64,000 bases of DNA. Source: Chrysogorgia sp. JL179-B06 (taxonomy: Eukaryota > Cnidaria > Anthozoa > Scleralcyonacea > Chrysogorgiidae). This document shows, piece after piece, positions 33,585-44,937 of this stretch (position 1 is its first letter; every line of letters starts with the position of its first letter). The notes under the pieces are model-generated. The model was not told the DNA's origin. It worked only from the letters and a program-made list of their open reading frames with translations, and made no database searches. The stretch spans positions 2,590,001-2,654,000 of the forward strand of contig JAYKKM010000224.1 of the NCBI GenBank assembly GCA_035772405.1, read 5' to 3'. Position numbers and translations under genes: made by a program.

Positions 33585-34056
33585 TTAAAGTGCCTCTAAC
33601 CTCAACATTTTTTATTGTCAAATTTGGATCGGAAGAACTTTTAAAATGATTAAGTAACTTCTTTTGAAGATTGTCGTTTCTTCGCTTTCTTTTTGAGATA
33701 TATCAGTTTGTTTGATATGCAAATGTTCGGAATTTACGTCACACATGTATAATGACTTATTGGAGAAATGTGTGTATCTCTTTCATTCTTGAACGAAATC
33801 CTTTAAAATCGAGAAGTTTGGTGTTGTGGGAGAAACACGCACGTGTTATTCACACTTTCGTGTTTTTATTTGATAAACGCAAAGATATATAACATTCTCT
33901 GATAACTCATTATGCATGTGTGACGTAAATTCCGTACATTTGCATAATTTCAAAAAGAAAGCGAAGAAACGAAAATCTTCAAAAGAAGTTACTTTATCAT
34001 TTTAAAAGTTCTTCCAAATAAGACAATAAAACATTTTGAGGTTAGGGGCACTTTAA
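33585..34056. mobile_element. TTAA-flanked palindromic MITE, family D
   Basis: Begins TTAAAGTGCCTCTAACCTCA and ends TGAGGTTAGGGGCACTTTAA. Arms include GAAGAACTTTTAAAATGATT. TTAA at 33,585-33,588 and 34,053-34,056. A left half occurs at 56,614. Confidence 0.85.
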
Positions 34057-34389
34057 ATTGGTTACTATTTCGATCCCTATCCGCGACTCAGAAACATTTT
34101 CTGAGGATGTGCACTTGACGATTGTCTGCATATATCGTCTGTTCATTCAATTTCCCGATCATGCAATCTCCCGATTTCCCAATTTTTGTAATCAAATTCT
34201 CCAAATTATTAGTCAAACATTTCTAGTTATGTTCAGCCCCTATGGCGATCCGTTACGGACAAAAATATAATCGAAAATATCTCTATCGAAGTCGAAAACA
34301 TCAAGTTCGAAGTCGAAAATATCTCTATTTACTTTTGAATTATCCTGCAAGTCTTCTAGGAGTTCAACACCTGCTGCATCTGTGTGAGA

Positions 34390-35326
34390 TTGTCTTTACA
34401 GGAAATGCTTCCCTTGGAACAACCATCCTTTGTGAAACCATCCTTTGTTACAAAGAAACCTGACTCTTCGTCCGAAGTTAGAACACATGCATGATTTTTT
34501 CACATCTTCATTTACGTTTTCTGACGCATTATTCACTTTGTGCTGCACATTCTTATTGACTGCCAAAATAGCCTCGCTATTATCCATCAATCATCATATC
34601 AAAAAGACTCTCTATTAAACCGACTGCTTTACCATTCCCGGTAGTTTAGATTTACATTTGTTAGAATAACAGCACCACGAGTACAATGAAATTTTGGATG
34701 TACGTTCGCGTTAGAAAAATTAACACGAGTTGTACTATCAAGTTCAGGTTGTGTGGCTCGTTCTTCATCTCGATAATTTTCTTGACGTAAATATTTATTA
34801 CTTGGTTGTTTAACCCTAGACTTAACTCTAACCCGAACTGTGACTCTAACCCGAACCAATTTTCCAGGTAGTTTTCCAGGCATAGGCTTTAAGGCAGCGT
34901 TATCGTGTTGTTCAAAGCACACTGAGAAATTAAAAAAAACTTGAATTACAAAGATTAGGTTGATTTACTCAAAATGGGTATTTGAACTTATTACAAACGT
35001 GTTATGTAAAAATATTAGAAATCTACCTTTTTCTTTCTTGTTTTCCTTGGTTGTGAACTCGTTGCACAGTTTTTCAACACGCATTCTTCCTTGCTCGATT
35101 TTTTCTTTAAATTCCAAGACAAAGTCACCCGGACTTAATCGCTGTTTATTACAGCTTCTTTATCTACTAATTCTGCCAAACTTTTCTTGACACACGCACA
35201 AATCATTTCATGCTGCAATCGAACAACAAGTGGAATTTCAAACTCGATATTTTCCATTTTCGCAATAACAACTATAAAGATTTTCCCAACAGCTGAATAA
35301 AAACGTACGCTGATTTGCAGTGACAC
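34390..35326 (-). pseudogene. possible decayed minus-strand gene, no family recognised
   Basis: From high to low coordinates: a start 'MENIEFEIPLVVRLQHEMIC' near 35,255; then, after a frameshift at about 35,145, 'LSPGDFVLEFKEKIEQG' and 'RMRVEKLCNEFTTKENKK', with a possible donor AAAAAG|GTAGAT near 35,029. Further open stretches at 34,922-34,629 and 34,590-34,396 have credible composition but no visible splice logic. The 35.1 kb part is duplicated at 18.2-18.5 kb. Stops and the frameshift suggest a pseudogene or a mobile gene fragment. Confidence 0.35.
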
Positions 35327-35329
35327 TCA

Positions 35330-36316
35330 ATTATGACGAAACACTGATTGTAACGTCACATAATTATATTGCACGCGCCAGCTAAACAAAGGATTATGGG
35401 TCTTTTCATGGAAGCTTTTGTTACGTTTAGTACTCTCCCCTTTGGATTTTGCCATTTTTGGCATAATATTGCACCAGGTTGTTGGTAAAGTCTCCCTCCA
35501 CTGGAATTTGGGCAGCATTGGGAATCATTTTCGCTATTGTAAGAATTTTTTGTTAAATACTGGCCGTCAGCTGAGATTTTCGCCGTTGAACTCCGAGCTC
35601 GCGCACACTAGACGGTTGGTCATCAACACGCGAGCAAACAAAACGCGCTGACGATAGCGCACGTGTTTCAATGGTCGTCGAACTTGACTTGTGCGCGTGC
35701 AGAAATTAATAAAACAGAATAAATCTCCAAAACATGGTTTCGAAGTTCAACATGTTCAATAAATGTGCGACGGCAATTGGACGGTTTCTAATCCTAGCTT
35801 CAATTTCTTGGCTACTCTGGCTATCCTCAAAATCGAAACCTCCTCTGAGAATTCGCAGCTTGCCATTGTTACGCGATTGACGTTTCACATATTTCAATAA
35901 TAATAATAATAATAATAATTACAAGGTGGAATTACAATAAGTTAAAATACAACAAACTAAAAATTATTCCGTACTACACGAATTAAAAAAAAAGTCTTTA
36001 TACAGGATTTAAATTTGATAACTGACTTTGAATTTCTAATATTATATATTCTAATATTATATTATAAACGTTTCGTAAATGAGAATGACTGTCCCAAAGC
36101 CAAAGCTGACTTTGCGAGACCAAAATGTAGCAGCTCATGGGATACAAGTAGCCTCCTCCGCAGGCAACTCTGTGGCTTCTTTTATCCGAGTCAAATCGCT
36201 TCCAACGTTTCGTTGGGATTGCAGGGAAGTATAGGGATTGTGAAGGGATTGATTGACAGCGAGTCACAGGAGTACAATATGATTTACTGACACCAAGTAC
36301 TGCAAAATCATTAAAG
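35330..36316. other. upstream region of the serpin; no gene seen
   Basis: Contains (TAA)n at 35,899-35,921 and short ORFs. Should hold the serpin promoter; no clear TATA box could be chosen. Confidence 0.4.
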
Positions 36317-37609
36317 ATGGCAGCGTGTTTCAAACAATGGTTTCTCTTCATTTTTCTCGTGTTTTATATATCCGGTACGACTTTTTGTGAGTTATTGAAA
36401 GACACAAAGGAAGTGCATCAGCAGTCTGTGAGTAAAATAATCAATGATTTTGGTTGCCTCCTTTTCCCCCAACTTCAACCTGCATCTGTCAGCCAAAAGA
36501 ATGTGATATATTCTCCTCTTAGCATAATGTTGGCAATTTCCATGGTGTATCTTGGAGCGTCTAATACAACAGCATCAGAAATACGTAGCACTTTATTTCG
36601 AGATCAATTCACAGAAGAGAACGCATTTCATGAACAATGGAAGTCACTGTTTGCAGCTATCGGTATTAACAATAAACAACAAAATGTTGACAAATTAAGT
36701 TTAGCAAATGGCCTATGGTTCAATAAAAAGTTTGAGCAATTACAGGTAACATATAAACGTGAACTTAAAGAGTATTATGACGCTCTCATTCATGCTGTTG
36801 ACTTCAGTAAACAGGAGAGCATTGCTGGGATTAATGATTGGGTTAGTTTAGAGACCGAGGGTAAAATTCAGTCTATTATGAAAGAGGATGATGTCAATGA
36901 AGACACTGTCCTGATTTTGGTGAATGTTATTTTCTTCAAAAGCATATGGAAGGAGCCTTTTTTAAAAGAAGACACATACATTTCTAAATTTTTTATAAAA
37001 GCAACAAGTGCAGTAAATGTGAAGATGATGCGAAAGAAGTCATTATATGATTTTTATGAGGATCATGTCTTGGGCTTGCAGGTGGTAAAGCTGCCATATG
37101 TAAATGGGACATTTGCAATGTTTGTGGCATTGCCACAAGACTCACTTTCACATATACAAAAGCATGTAACCAGTAAACAACTAGAAATGTGGGAAAGATC
37201 TCTTTATCGTACCACAGTTGATGTACATTTACCTAAATTTACTATGACTGAAACCTACAAACTGGAACAAGTGATGAAACAACTTGGAATAAGTGAAATA
37301 TTTGACATTCAAAGGGCTAATCTTTCTGGAATCTCTCAAACTACTCAATTGCACATATCAAGTTTTTTTCACAAAGCATTTATTGAGGTCGACGAGGAAG
37401 GGACTGTAGCAGCTGCTGTTTCAGCCATGCATCTGGCTAAAAGGTCAATTAATCCTACTTTTAAAGCAGATCACCCTTTTATCTTTTGGATAAAACACAT
37501 CAAAACAGAAACAATATTCTTTTTAGGTCAAGTAAATGAACCAAACCTTGCAAAGGGTGATCATCCAGATATCACAGAAAGACATATATCGAGTTGTAAC
37601 TACCAATGA
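36317..37609 (+). CDS. secreted serpin, predicted inhibitor with Arg-Ser reactive bond
   Basis: Intact 430-codon intronless gene. Signal peptide: hydrophobic 'WFLFIFLVFYISG' then cleavage near C24/E25. The serpin fold is evident from 'NVIYSPLSIMLAISMVYLGA', 'LANGLWFNKKF', 'VNVIFFKSIWKEPF', 'VVKLPYVNGTFAMFVALP' and the C-terminal signature 'ADHPFIFWIKH' to 'FLGQV'. The hinge E-E-G-T-V-A-A-A-V-S is that of inhibitory serpins. Counting from P17, P1-P1' falls on Arg-Ser, followed by I-N-P, the same spacing as antithrombin (R-S-L-N-P). It should therefore trap a trypsin-like serine protease outside the cell. Sequons NTT, NGT and NLS. No KDEL-type tail. The target protease is unknown. Confidence 0.95.
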   Translation: MAACFKQWFLFIFLVFYISGTTFCELLKDTKEVHQQSVSKIINDFGCLLFPQLQPASVSQKNVIYSPLSIMLAISMVYLGASNTTASEIRSTLFRDQFTEENAFHEQWKSLFAAIGINNKQQNVDKLSLANGLWFNKKFEQLQVTYKRELKEYYDALIHAVDFSKQESIAGINDWVSLETEGKIQSIMKEDDVNEDTVLILVNVIFFKSIWKEPFLKEDTYISKFFIKATSAVNVKMMRKKSLYDFYEDHVLGLQVVKLPYVNGTFAMFVALPQDSLSHIQKHVTSKQLEMWERSLYRTTVDVHLPKFTMTETYKLEQVMKQLGISEIFDIQRANLSGISQTTQLHISSFFHKAFIEVDEEGTVAAAVSAMHLAKRSINPTFKADHPFIFWIKHIKTETIFFLGQVNEPNLAKGDHPDITERHISSCNYQ

Positions 37610-37945
37610 GTTCCTGATTAAAAACATTGAAGCAAATTACTATGTAGTATTTTCGTTTTTGACATAATTTGCATGTACAGTGTAGTCTCAACCTCGTACC
37701 CAGGGTCTTACCTCCGCTCCCCCGGCCTGGTAGTCTATGTAATAGTTACAATATGAACAGCCAGTGCAACTTGGGATGTAAATATTATACTGTATCTTAG
37801 CTGTTTATTTACAGTACATGAAGCAGATTGACAGTCAAATCGGATTGAAAAATGCCAGTGAAATCGATCTAGGCACATGTTTACATGGAGAACCAAATCT
37901 TCTTGGTACCAAGCTGCCAGGGGAATCATTTTTAATTGCATGTGT
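37610..37945. other. serpin 3' flank; no gene seen
   Basis: An ATTAAA at 37,617-37,622 lies 8 bp after the stop codon and is a weak candidate polyadenylation signal. Confidence 0.35.
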
Positions 37946-38108
37946 ATATCAAGTCCTTTTCAAGTCAAACCGTAATTTTGAGCCTTTTTTGAAACTTTTG
38001 AGCCAAATGGTTCTTGAGTCACAAGTCAATCCATTCAAATCTGGTTCAAAAGTTTCCAATCTACTTCATGTAAATACTGTATGGTTTGACTTGAAAAGGA
38101 CTTGATAT
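37946..38108. repeat. foldback element with 26-bp perfect inverted ends
   Basis: ATATCAAGTCCTTTTCAAGT at 37,946-37,971 and its complement at 38,083-38,108. The interior is also partly paired (TTTTGAAACTTTTGAGCC). Confidence 0.85.
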
Positions 38109-38655
38109 GTATCATGAGCTATTTTGGTGATTCAAGCCATTTTAGCCAATTAACAGGTGTATCTACAATACACCATCATCTACTGTCATGATTTTCTAAA
38201 GCACCATGTCCAGCTTCTCATGTGACTTATAATTAATGGGAAAGGGACATAATTAAACCTTTCTACAAAGGCTATTAGGGAACAATGTACTGGCTGTTGT
38301 AATGAGGTAATGTGTGGAGTTACAGGTGTAATACAACATGTACAGTAATAAAACAATAGGAGTCCAGTCCTCATTTTCAGATATTTAGACACATAATATA
38401 CATTGCTTAGTTGAAAAACGTGATGACATGATTTTATGTGGGCTAGTAAAATTGTAATCTAATAATGCGTGCAAGTGTGTTAATGATCAATTACTTCAAC
38501 ATTACTAGTGTTATAAAAATAAAGTGCACTTAACAAACCATAAAGGATGTGAATGTCATTTCCACCAATTATGATTTTGTTGTTATCCAACTAGTTATCT
38601 CTGACATCTATACATCTACATTACATGTATTTATTATCTACTGTATACTGCAAGA
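38109..38655. other. no gene seen
   Basis: AT-rich; no inverted repeat or exon recognised. Confidence 0.4.
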
Positions 38656-39254
38656 TTAAAGTGCCTATCCAGGGTTTGGGGATTTTACATATTCATAATA
38701 GTTGGGTTCTATCAAGAAGAAATGTAATATATCTTGTCATCTAAAATTTCATCTTCATGCCTTTTTTCCCTGCTAAAGTTGATTTACTATTCACAAGAAA
38801 TGACGTCAAAGCATGGACACGCGAAGTCATTCAATTAATTCAACAGTAAAATACAAAGAAAGTTTGGCTCTGAACGTGCAAAACCTGTTTTGACAAAATT
38901 TGCTAATTCCCAGACTTTCATTCATTTGTATTTCACTGCTGAATCAATGTCCAATGTTTTTGCGTGTTCCTGAATCCTGCTTTAACGTTATTTCCTGAAA
39001 ATAGTAAATCACTTTAGCTGGGGTAAAAGGTATGAAGATGAAATTTTCGCATGACAAGATATTTTACAATTTTTCTCAAGAGATTCTGAAGATCACAAAT
39101 ATGTCACTCTCCTCCGCAGAGGCTTCTTGTGCTTTTTTTAGAGTTCGGGTATTGCTGCCCAAACTATTTGCCCGAACTCGTAAAAAAGCGCAAGAAGCCT
39201 CTGCGAGGAGAGTGCAAATATGTAAAATCCCAAAACTCCGGATATGCACTTTAA
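38656..39254. mobile_element. TTAA-flanked MITE, family A, with nested hairpin
   Basis: Begins TTAAAGTGCCTATCCAGGGT and ends GGATATGCACTTTAA, TTAA on both sides. Contains AAAATTTCATCTTCATGCC as in the 3.2 kb copy. A second foldback (39,105-39,214) with ends CACTCTCCTCCGCAGAGGCT is nested in the right arm. Confidence 0.8.
39105..39214. mobile_element. 110 bp foldback element nested in the family A MITE
   Basis: CACTCTCCTCCGCAGAGGCT and AGCCTCTGCGAGGAGAGTG form a long hairpin, with a second stem GAGTTCGGGTATTGCTGCCC and CCCGAACTC inside. Confidence 0.75.
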
Positions 39255-39259
39255 AGTAA

Positions 39260-40010
39260 GTTAATGTATTTAAATTTATTGTAAATACTGCCATGAGGTT
39301 TGTGCCCTTGGTCCAGGTGACATGCAGCTTCAACATCCCGCCTTCTGATTGGTCAATAAGCTTCTGCTGGTTGCGGCGGTCGCAATGGATATTATGGGCT
39401 ATTTAGGATTGGTGTTGTGTTGGAGATGGGTTCTATTTTACTCATTATCGTCAAAATAACACGCGACCTTAAGGGACAATAACAGAGTCCCGTCTTAGAG
39501 CTGTGTGCTTGCTCCCTTTGTTAGTAAACTAACTGATAATTAATAAGATGTGAAAATGTTACATCATTTGCTATTTTTATAACAGTTGATCAGCAAACAG
39601 ACTGAGGGGGCAGAACTAGTCACAGGGACTATCGGAGTGCGTAAAGCGGTAGGAAACAGAAACTTGAACAAAATAAAAAACGAAAAAACTTTGTACCAGT
39701 TTAAGAGCTATCTCTAAGCATTTTTAGATCAAATCTACGAATTTCAAGATCAAATGAAATAGACCATGAATTTTATTTTATATTTATCATTTATGTTCCA
39801 TAGCCATTTGTATTTGTTTGTTTCCTACATCTCCAATATTTTATATTATTTCAAGTCCCCGCGACTTTGTCGAGATGACGTCAGTACCATTAATAGCAAA
39901 CCGCTGTCAGCTTCTCCAGTCATAAATGAAGTGAAATAAATGAAATCTTGCAAAGTAGATAATCCCTCCTGCGCCCACAAACGATTGACAATATTCATGC
40001 CACTTAATTC
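39260..40010. other. no gene seen
   Basis: No supported exon or element. CGAGATGACGTCAGTA at 39,870-39,890 resembles 12,925-12,945 (CGAGATGACGTCAGTATCGA), suggesting a small dispersed repeat. Confidence 0.35.
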
Positions 40011-40017
40011 CATGAGT

Positions 40018-41888
40018 ATCACAAGACGATGGCAAGAGAGATTCCTGAAATTTTTCTAATTTATTCTAATTCATTGTTTATTTAAGGTGATTCCTCAGTT
40101 TTGCATTGCGCACATTTACTGCACACATCCAATAATCGGTGTTTTTATGGGCCATTATGCAACACTTTCAAAAAATTTCGACCATTTTAGGACAATTTAG
40201 TGCCAAATCTAACAATGGCAGCTTATGTACTGGTAGGGAAGAGTTATTAAGGGACTAAATCAAGGGCTCCCTGTTTAAGTACTAGGTCTCCCTGTGCAAG
40301 TAGGTTTGTAAACTGCTTGATAATGCCGGTTTAAGGCCATAGTTCTTAAAGAAGGTCGGTGATCATAATTTTTTCCTTAATAATTATTTTCTTCTACCAC
40401 TTTTACGTGTTATAACAGAAACTTAGAGAAAAATCATTTCTACTAACAATATTTTACATTTTTGATGAATGTTTCTTCAAATAACATTTATTTATTAGAA
40501 TTTATAATACATATCAATGACAGTATTACAACTAAAAATTGAATGTATTAGGGTAAACCAAAAACAGAATTCAAGATTCCCTCAGGATTGGTCACCCTTT
40601 ACAAATACAAATAACATAACATTAATATGAAATCAAAGAATAAGACATAATGAAATTATACGAAACAGAAAAACTATGGATTAAAAGCAACAGGAAAAAG
40701 TTTGAAATAATGCTGAGAAAGTAGCCTCTTAAAAAACGACAAGGTGTTAATGCCACGTATAGAGTATGGGAGAGAGTTCCAGAGCCTAGTGACACGAACG
40801 AAATAAGAACACTTAAAGACATCTGTACGGGCATAAGGTACTATAAGAGTCAAGTCATCAATATTGCGCAAACAACAACCCGTGCTTCAGTGCTTCTCCA
40901 ATAAATGAAACCACGTGGCATGTCTACTAAGCCGTGAATCATTTTAAAAAGGAAGACAAGATATGTGTCAAAGAATACGGGAAACGACCTTTCTTTATCA
41001 TAATAAACCCTGTTAGCTGTTTCTTTTCCCCTACAATACCATGTTTTCTTGTATTACTAGTTGCGAAAAATAAAAAATGATCTTTGTCAAAAGGTTCAAG
41101 AAAAAGTCGTGCAATGCGGTTTTTACTCAACTCGTAAATTGGTCACAATGACGTCACCATACTGAGTAAGAGGTGCCATATCTTCTAAACAAGGTCGATG
41201 ACCCCAACATATATTGTTTTAATATAAGTATGTCAATAACTTTAAGACTGGAAAGTTTCAGCAAATTTTCATTTCGGAAAGAATTACTGAGGAATTACCT
41301 TAACTTTCTTAGCTGCGTTACCTTTGACTCCAGCGTAGTCATTGCGCGTGCAACACAGATACTTGTTGGAGAGTAGAAAAGGTTCTAAAGACCGCAAGAC
41401 CCTCGAGTCAGTAATTCAGTAAACTATGCTAAAGACTTCGTTGATTGTAAATGTCTAAACCACTAAAAAAGCATTTTGTAGCATTTCGTCCTACCTGCTT
41501 GAATGTCCTTCATATAGTTTTTTGCGAACTTTCTAACGATATATACCTGTAGGTGATATTCGCTTAAAGTGAACTTTGAATTTTCACTTTTTTATATTAT
41601 AGTACTTTAATAGGTAAATTGGAAGAAAAACTCGATTTCATTGGCAACCATAGACTCTATATTTGAGTAACTGAGAAGTACTAAAGAATATGTCGACTCA
41701 TCGTTCAAAGAAGGTAGTTTAACTATTCAGTGAACAACTTCTCCGTGAAGCTTTACTCAAAACTGGTAAAAGATAAGCCAAAAGATAACACAGCTAAATT
41801 GAGCAAACAATGAATTGGAATAAACCTAAAGAAATTCACCAAATGATGAGGGAATTTCAGGAATCTCTCTTGCTATCATCTTGTGATC
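40018..41888. mobile_element. possible 1.87 kb element with long inverted ends
   Basis: Left 40,018-40,079 (ATCACAAGACGATGGCAAGA to ATTCATTGTTT) and right 41,805-41,888 (AAACAATGAATTGG to CATCTTGTGAT) are inverted copies. A LINE fragment lies between them. Target duplication not found, so it could also be two inverted copies of one repeat. Confidence 0.5.
40640..41000 (-). pseudogene. LINE reverse transcriptase C-terminal tail
   Basis: Minus frames read 'LSFLFKMIHGLVDMPRGF'-like sequence, then 'IDDLTLIVPYARTDVFKCSY' and 'VTRLWNSLPYSIRG' followed by 'LSFFKRLLSQHYF'. The R-L-W-N-S-L-P motif is the standard end of many animal LINE RT proteins. Frameshifted; upstream RT missing. Confidence 0.75.
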
Positions 41889-42185
41889 CTGGAAATAAGT
41901 TGCATAAAAGACATGGGTAAAACCTTCTTCTCGAGTGTTTTTATTACTTCACGAGGGTTTCGATCACGTTATAGAGACCTAATATTATATTATTTTTATA
42001 AAATAATTTAAAAACAATTTCTTATACTTTGGATAATTACATATACATATACGGAAATATAACGATTTTGATTTAATGCCAATTCTAATTAGTTATACTG
42101 ACGTCATTGCGGTCTTCGTAGCGTGATCGAGACCGATAAGCTGACCAATCACAGCGTGCGTAGAGTAAAATTATTTTATAAACGT

Positions 42186-42303
42186 TATAGAAACACTCGT
42201 GGAATTTTGGGAGAACTCAAAATCGAAATCGCATGAAAACACTTCGGGCCCGTGTTCCCATCACGATTTCTCGTTCTCCCAAACTTCCACTCGTGTTTCT
42301 ATA
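42186..42303. repeat. foldback repeat, also at 61.5 kb
   Basis: TATAGAAACACTCGTGGAAT and TTCCACTCGTGTTTCTATA are inverted ends. The downstream ACACGGAGAATGTTTTCTATTT and central CGTGTTCCC recur at 61,495-61,650, so this is a dispersed family. Confidence 0.7.
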
Positions 42304-42309
42304 ACTGTA

Positions 42310-43050
42310 TGGAAACACGGAGAATGTTTTCTATTTCTTAAACAGACACACATATGTAATTTCCTATTTGTTAAATGTAAACACGGAGGTCATTTTTTAT
42401 TTCTTACATATTGAGTGAACATGTTAATTACAGTTTTCAGTCGCTCAGATTAAAAATAGGGAGCTAATATTTATCATAAGTAATATTTGGCATTTCACTC
42501 GATTAAACAACAGGTTCTAAGGATTTATGGTGAAGGAAAATTTCGAGTGTTTCATTTTGAATCTGTTACCACGGTGACATAATTCCTCCAACGTAACACT
42601 ACCGAGTCGCTATTTTTCTTGGAAACGTGTTGTCACAAAGAACAGCAAAATAACCAAAATTATAATCAAAATTATAATCAATTCTAATCAACTAGACTAC
42701 AAGCAAACTCTTAAAGTTTAATGAAATTATTCCGTCAAATTTTAACTATTAAAAATGCAATTCAAACTAACATTGTAGAGTAGAATTGCTTTGAGTTGTT
42801 GCATCAGACGTATAAACCAAGTTTAACCAACTACTAAAATGTAAAGCAAACTTTTCCCAGGTATATTACGTTATAAGAACACGTTATCGTGCATACTATC
42901 CATAGACGTAGTCTGAAATAAAAATTTCTGTTGATTTTTCAAGTTAGGCGACACTTTTTCGGTCTTCTTTCGACCAGTTCGCCGTTTTTGTGCCTGCTCC
43001 TTCTGATCCGAAGTTTCCTGAAATTGTCAAGAGTTGCACAGTTAACAAAA
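42310..43050. other. no gene seen
   Basis: Contains three short CAAAATTATAATCAA-type units at 42,653-42,690. Nothing else recognised. Confidence 0.4.
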
Positions 43051-43051
43051 T

Positions 43052-43330
43052 TAAGGCCCGTTTCAAACGTCGAGCTGATCATGTGCCGAACCTAATTGAA
43101 GGTATTAAGCACATGATGAGTTCGACGTTTGAAACCATTAAGTTCGGCAGTTTTAATTAAGTTCGACCCTAAATTCTGCTGTCCAAAATAAGCGATGGCT
43201 CAAGACAAGCAATTGAGCGCGACGAATTAAGTTCGACGTTTGAAACTAACGTCGAAACAGTCGAGCTAAGTCGAACTTAATGTCAATTAGGTTCGGCACA
43301 TGATCAGCTCGACGTTTGAAACTGGCCTAA
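43052..43330. mobile_element. Harbinger-like MITE, TAA target duplication
   Basis: Ends GGCCCGTTTCAAACGTCGAG (43,055) and CTCGACGTTTGAAACTGGCC (ending 43,327), with about 48 bp paired. Flanks TAA (43,052-43,054 and 43,328-43,330). The 3-bp TWA-type duplication and GG ends fit PIF/Harbinger. A diverged copy is at 54,120-54,237. Confidence 0.75.
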
Positions 43331-43604
43331 TAGACACTTCATGAATTTCCTTCACTGCCCACGACATGCGTTCCTTTCTTGGCGCAGGCCAAAAGGAACG
43401 CAGGCTCTCGGAACGAGATTGTGCCCAAGAAACAAAGGCTCTAAGATCGAGAATGACAATGAGATCGTAACACATTACTGTTATCTTTCATATCCAGCCT
43501 CGATTTCAAGCCATTGTTCGTGCTCACTGATGTAAATTCGGGAAGTGTCTACACTCTACAACGTTGGGATCGTGCCTAGATGGGATACTCGCAGTTACCG
43601 TGAG

Positions 43605-43760
43605 GTACTAGGTCCGAGTGGCGAATCATATACTTTCGAGACTCCACTGAGACCAGTTGCGAAAAATGCAACTTCAAGGCGCCTTCTGGCTGGAATTGAG
43701 CCCGCGACTCTGGAGCTCTAGATCAGCGCTCTAATGATTGTGTAACTACAATCATTGACA
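43605..43760 (-). mobile_element. tRNA-derived SINE, family II, copy 1
   Basis: Minus strand: a B-box-like GGGCTCAATTCC followed by the tail TTGCATTTTTCGCAACTGGT and GTCTCGAAAGTATATGATTC. The tail is shared with copies at 44,768 and 46,415. Confidence 0.65.
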
Positions 43761-43789
43761 AAATTGTTGAAACAATAGCGATATGGCAT

Positions 43790-44640
43790 CGCGGTCCCCC
43801 CTCTCCCCCTAAACAATGTCAACACCTTAATCCTGACAAACTTTAGTCAATCTGTTGATATTGTGTTCGTAATGCTCAAGGCAACATTGTTTGGGGGACG
43901 TGAGGGTACATTGGATATTGAATGGTCGATTTCTACTTATTTTGAGTATAAATAAGCACCTATTCCAACTAATTTTGTCAATGATTATAAAAGAAAAGTA
44001 TCTTACGTTAGACGCTACATGGCTTGTTCTTGTCGTTCTTGGTACTGTATATACGAAGGGACATACGTCTCAGCGCCGACACCAAAATCACGAACGGGAA
44101 CAGCACCGAGTGTTGAATCAACCAACAAAATCGTCTCATTATTGCTTGTAACCGACTGAGTTAGCCACGAGTTCAATATATATGCAGTAATGTGGGTAAT
44201 GCCAGTGATACAATAGGGTATATTAAAGTTAATATTTGATATTTACACTTCCCACATTACAATATATGCAGGGCGGTACTCAGAAATTTTTACAAACTTC
44301 AACCGACTGACGCACGAATTTGTACCGACTAAACCCTAGCCTTGTGTACAGCCTGGATACACCCGGAATACCGGGAGGTTTCCGGCTGTGCACAGGCTAA
44401 CTATATCCTATCGATCGAAGCTTGTCAAAATATTGTCTTCCCGTTGGGTGCCTACTAAAATGACCCTGCAGGTCAGCTGGTGAAATGGTTAATTAGTCCT
44501 ACGTTAATAACGCACTCTCAATACGGAATGAAAACATGACATTTTAATAAATCTATGTCTTTGGTGTTCTCTCGTTGATTACATTTACATATAAACAAAA
44601 CATTTAACATCAACATTAGATTTTTGAGTCTTAAATTTGG
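43790..44640. other. no gene seen; flanking repeat GCCACGAGTTCA
   Basis: TTAGCCACGAGTTCAATATATATG at about 44,161 recurs at 46,543, beside SINE copies, so it may belong to the SINE II head region or a common target repeat. Confidence 0.4.
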
Positions 44641-44684
44641 TAGTTTAAAATTTGGTAGTTTAAAATTTGGTAGTTTAAAAACTA
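44630..44684. repeat. 15-16 bp tandem repeat AAATTTGGTAGTTTA x3
   Basis: Three consecutive units, nearly identical. Confidence 0.9.
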
Positions 44685-44767
44685 AAGTGTTAAATGGAAC
44701 ACGTCTAAAATATAACTTCTGCCGACTGAAGCTCGTAAAACGATTTTTGGCTAAGCTCGGTAACGGT

Positions 44768-44905
44768 TTCTGTAGCTCAGTCGGTTAGACCGTTGGTCTA
44801 GATATCCATGGTCGCCGGTTGAATTCCCAGCCGGAAGGTCTTGATCTTGCATTTTTCGCAAATGGTCCCGGTAGAGTCGCGAAAGTATTGTTTCAACACT
44901 CGAAA
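44768..44905 (+). mobile_element. tRNA-derived SINE, family II, copy 2
   Basis: Best head of the family: A box TAGCTCAGTCGGTTAGA, anticodon-like arm and B box GGTTGAATTCC, with partly pairing ends TTTCTG and CGGAAG. The tail TTGCATTTTTCGCAAATGGT and GAGTCGCGAAAGTATT follows. Confidence 0.7.
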
Positions 44906-44937
44906 TTCACCATAACTTTCCCTTCATCTTAATATAG

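Noticed and set aside
40622..40834. 70-codon hydrophobic minus ORF
   Set aside because: Out-of-frame reading of the LINE C-terminal tail at 40,640-41,000.
44768..44845. functional tRNA gene
   Set aside because: A and B boxes are good, but the acceptor and T stems are mismatched and a SINE tail follows.
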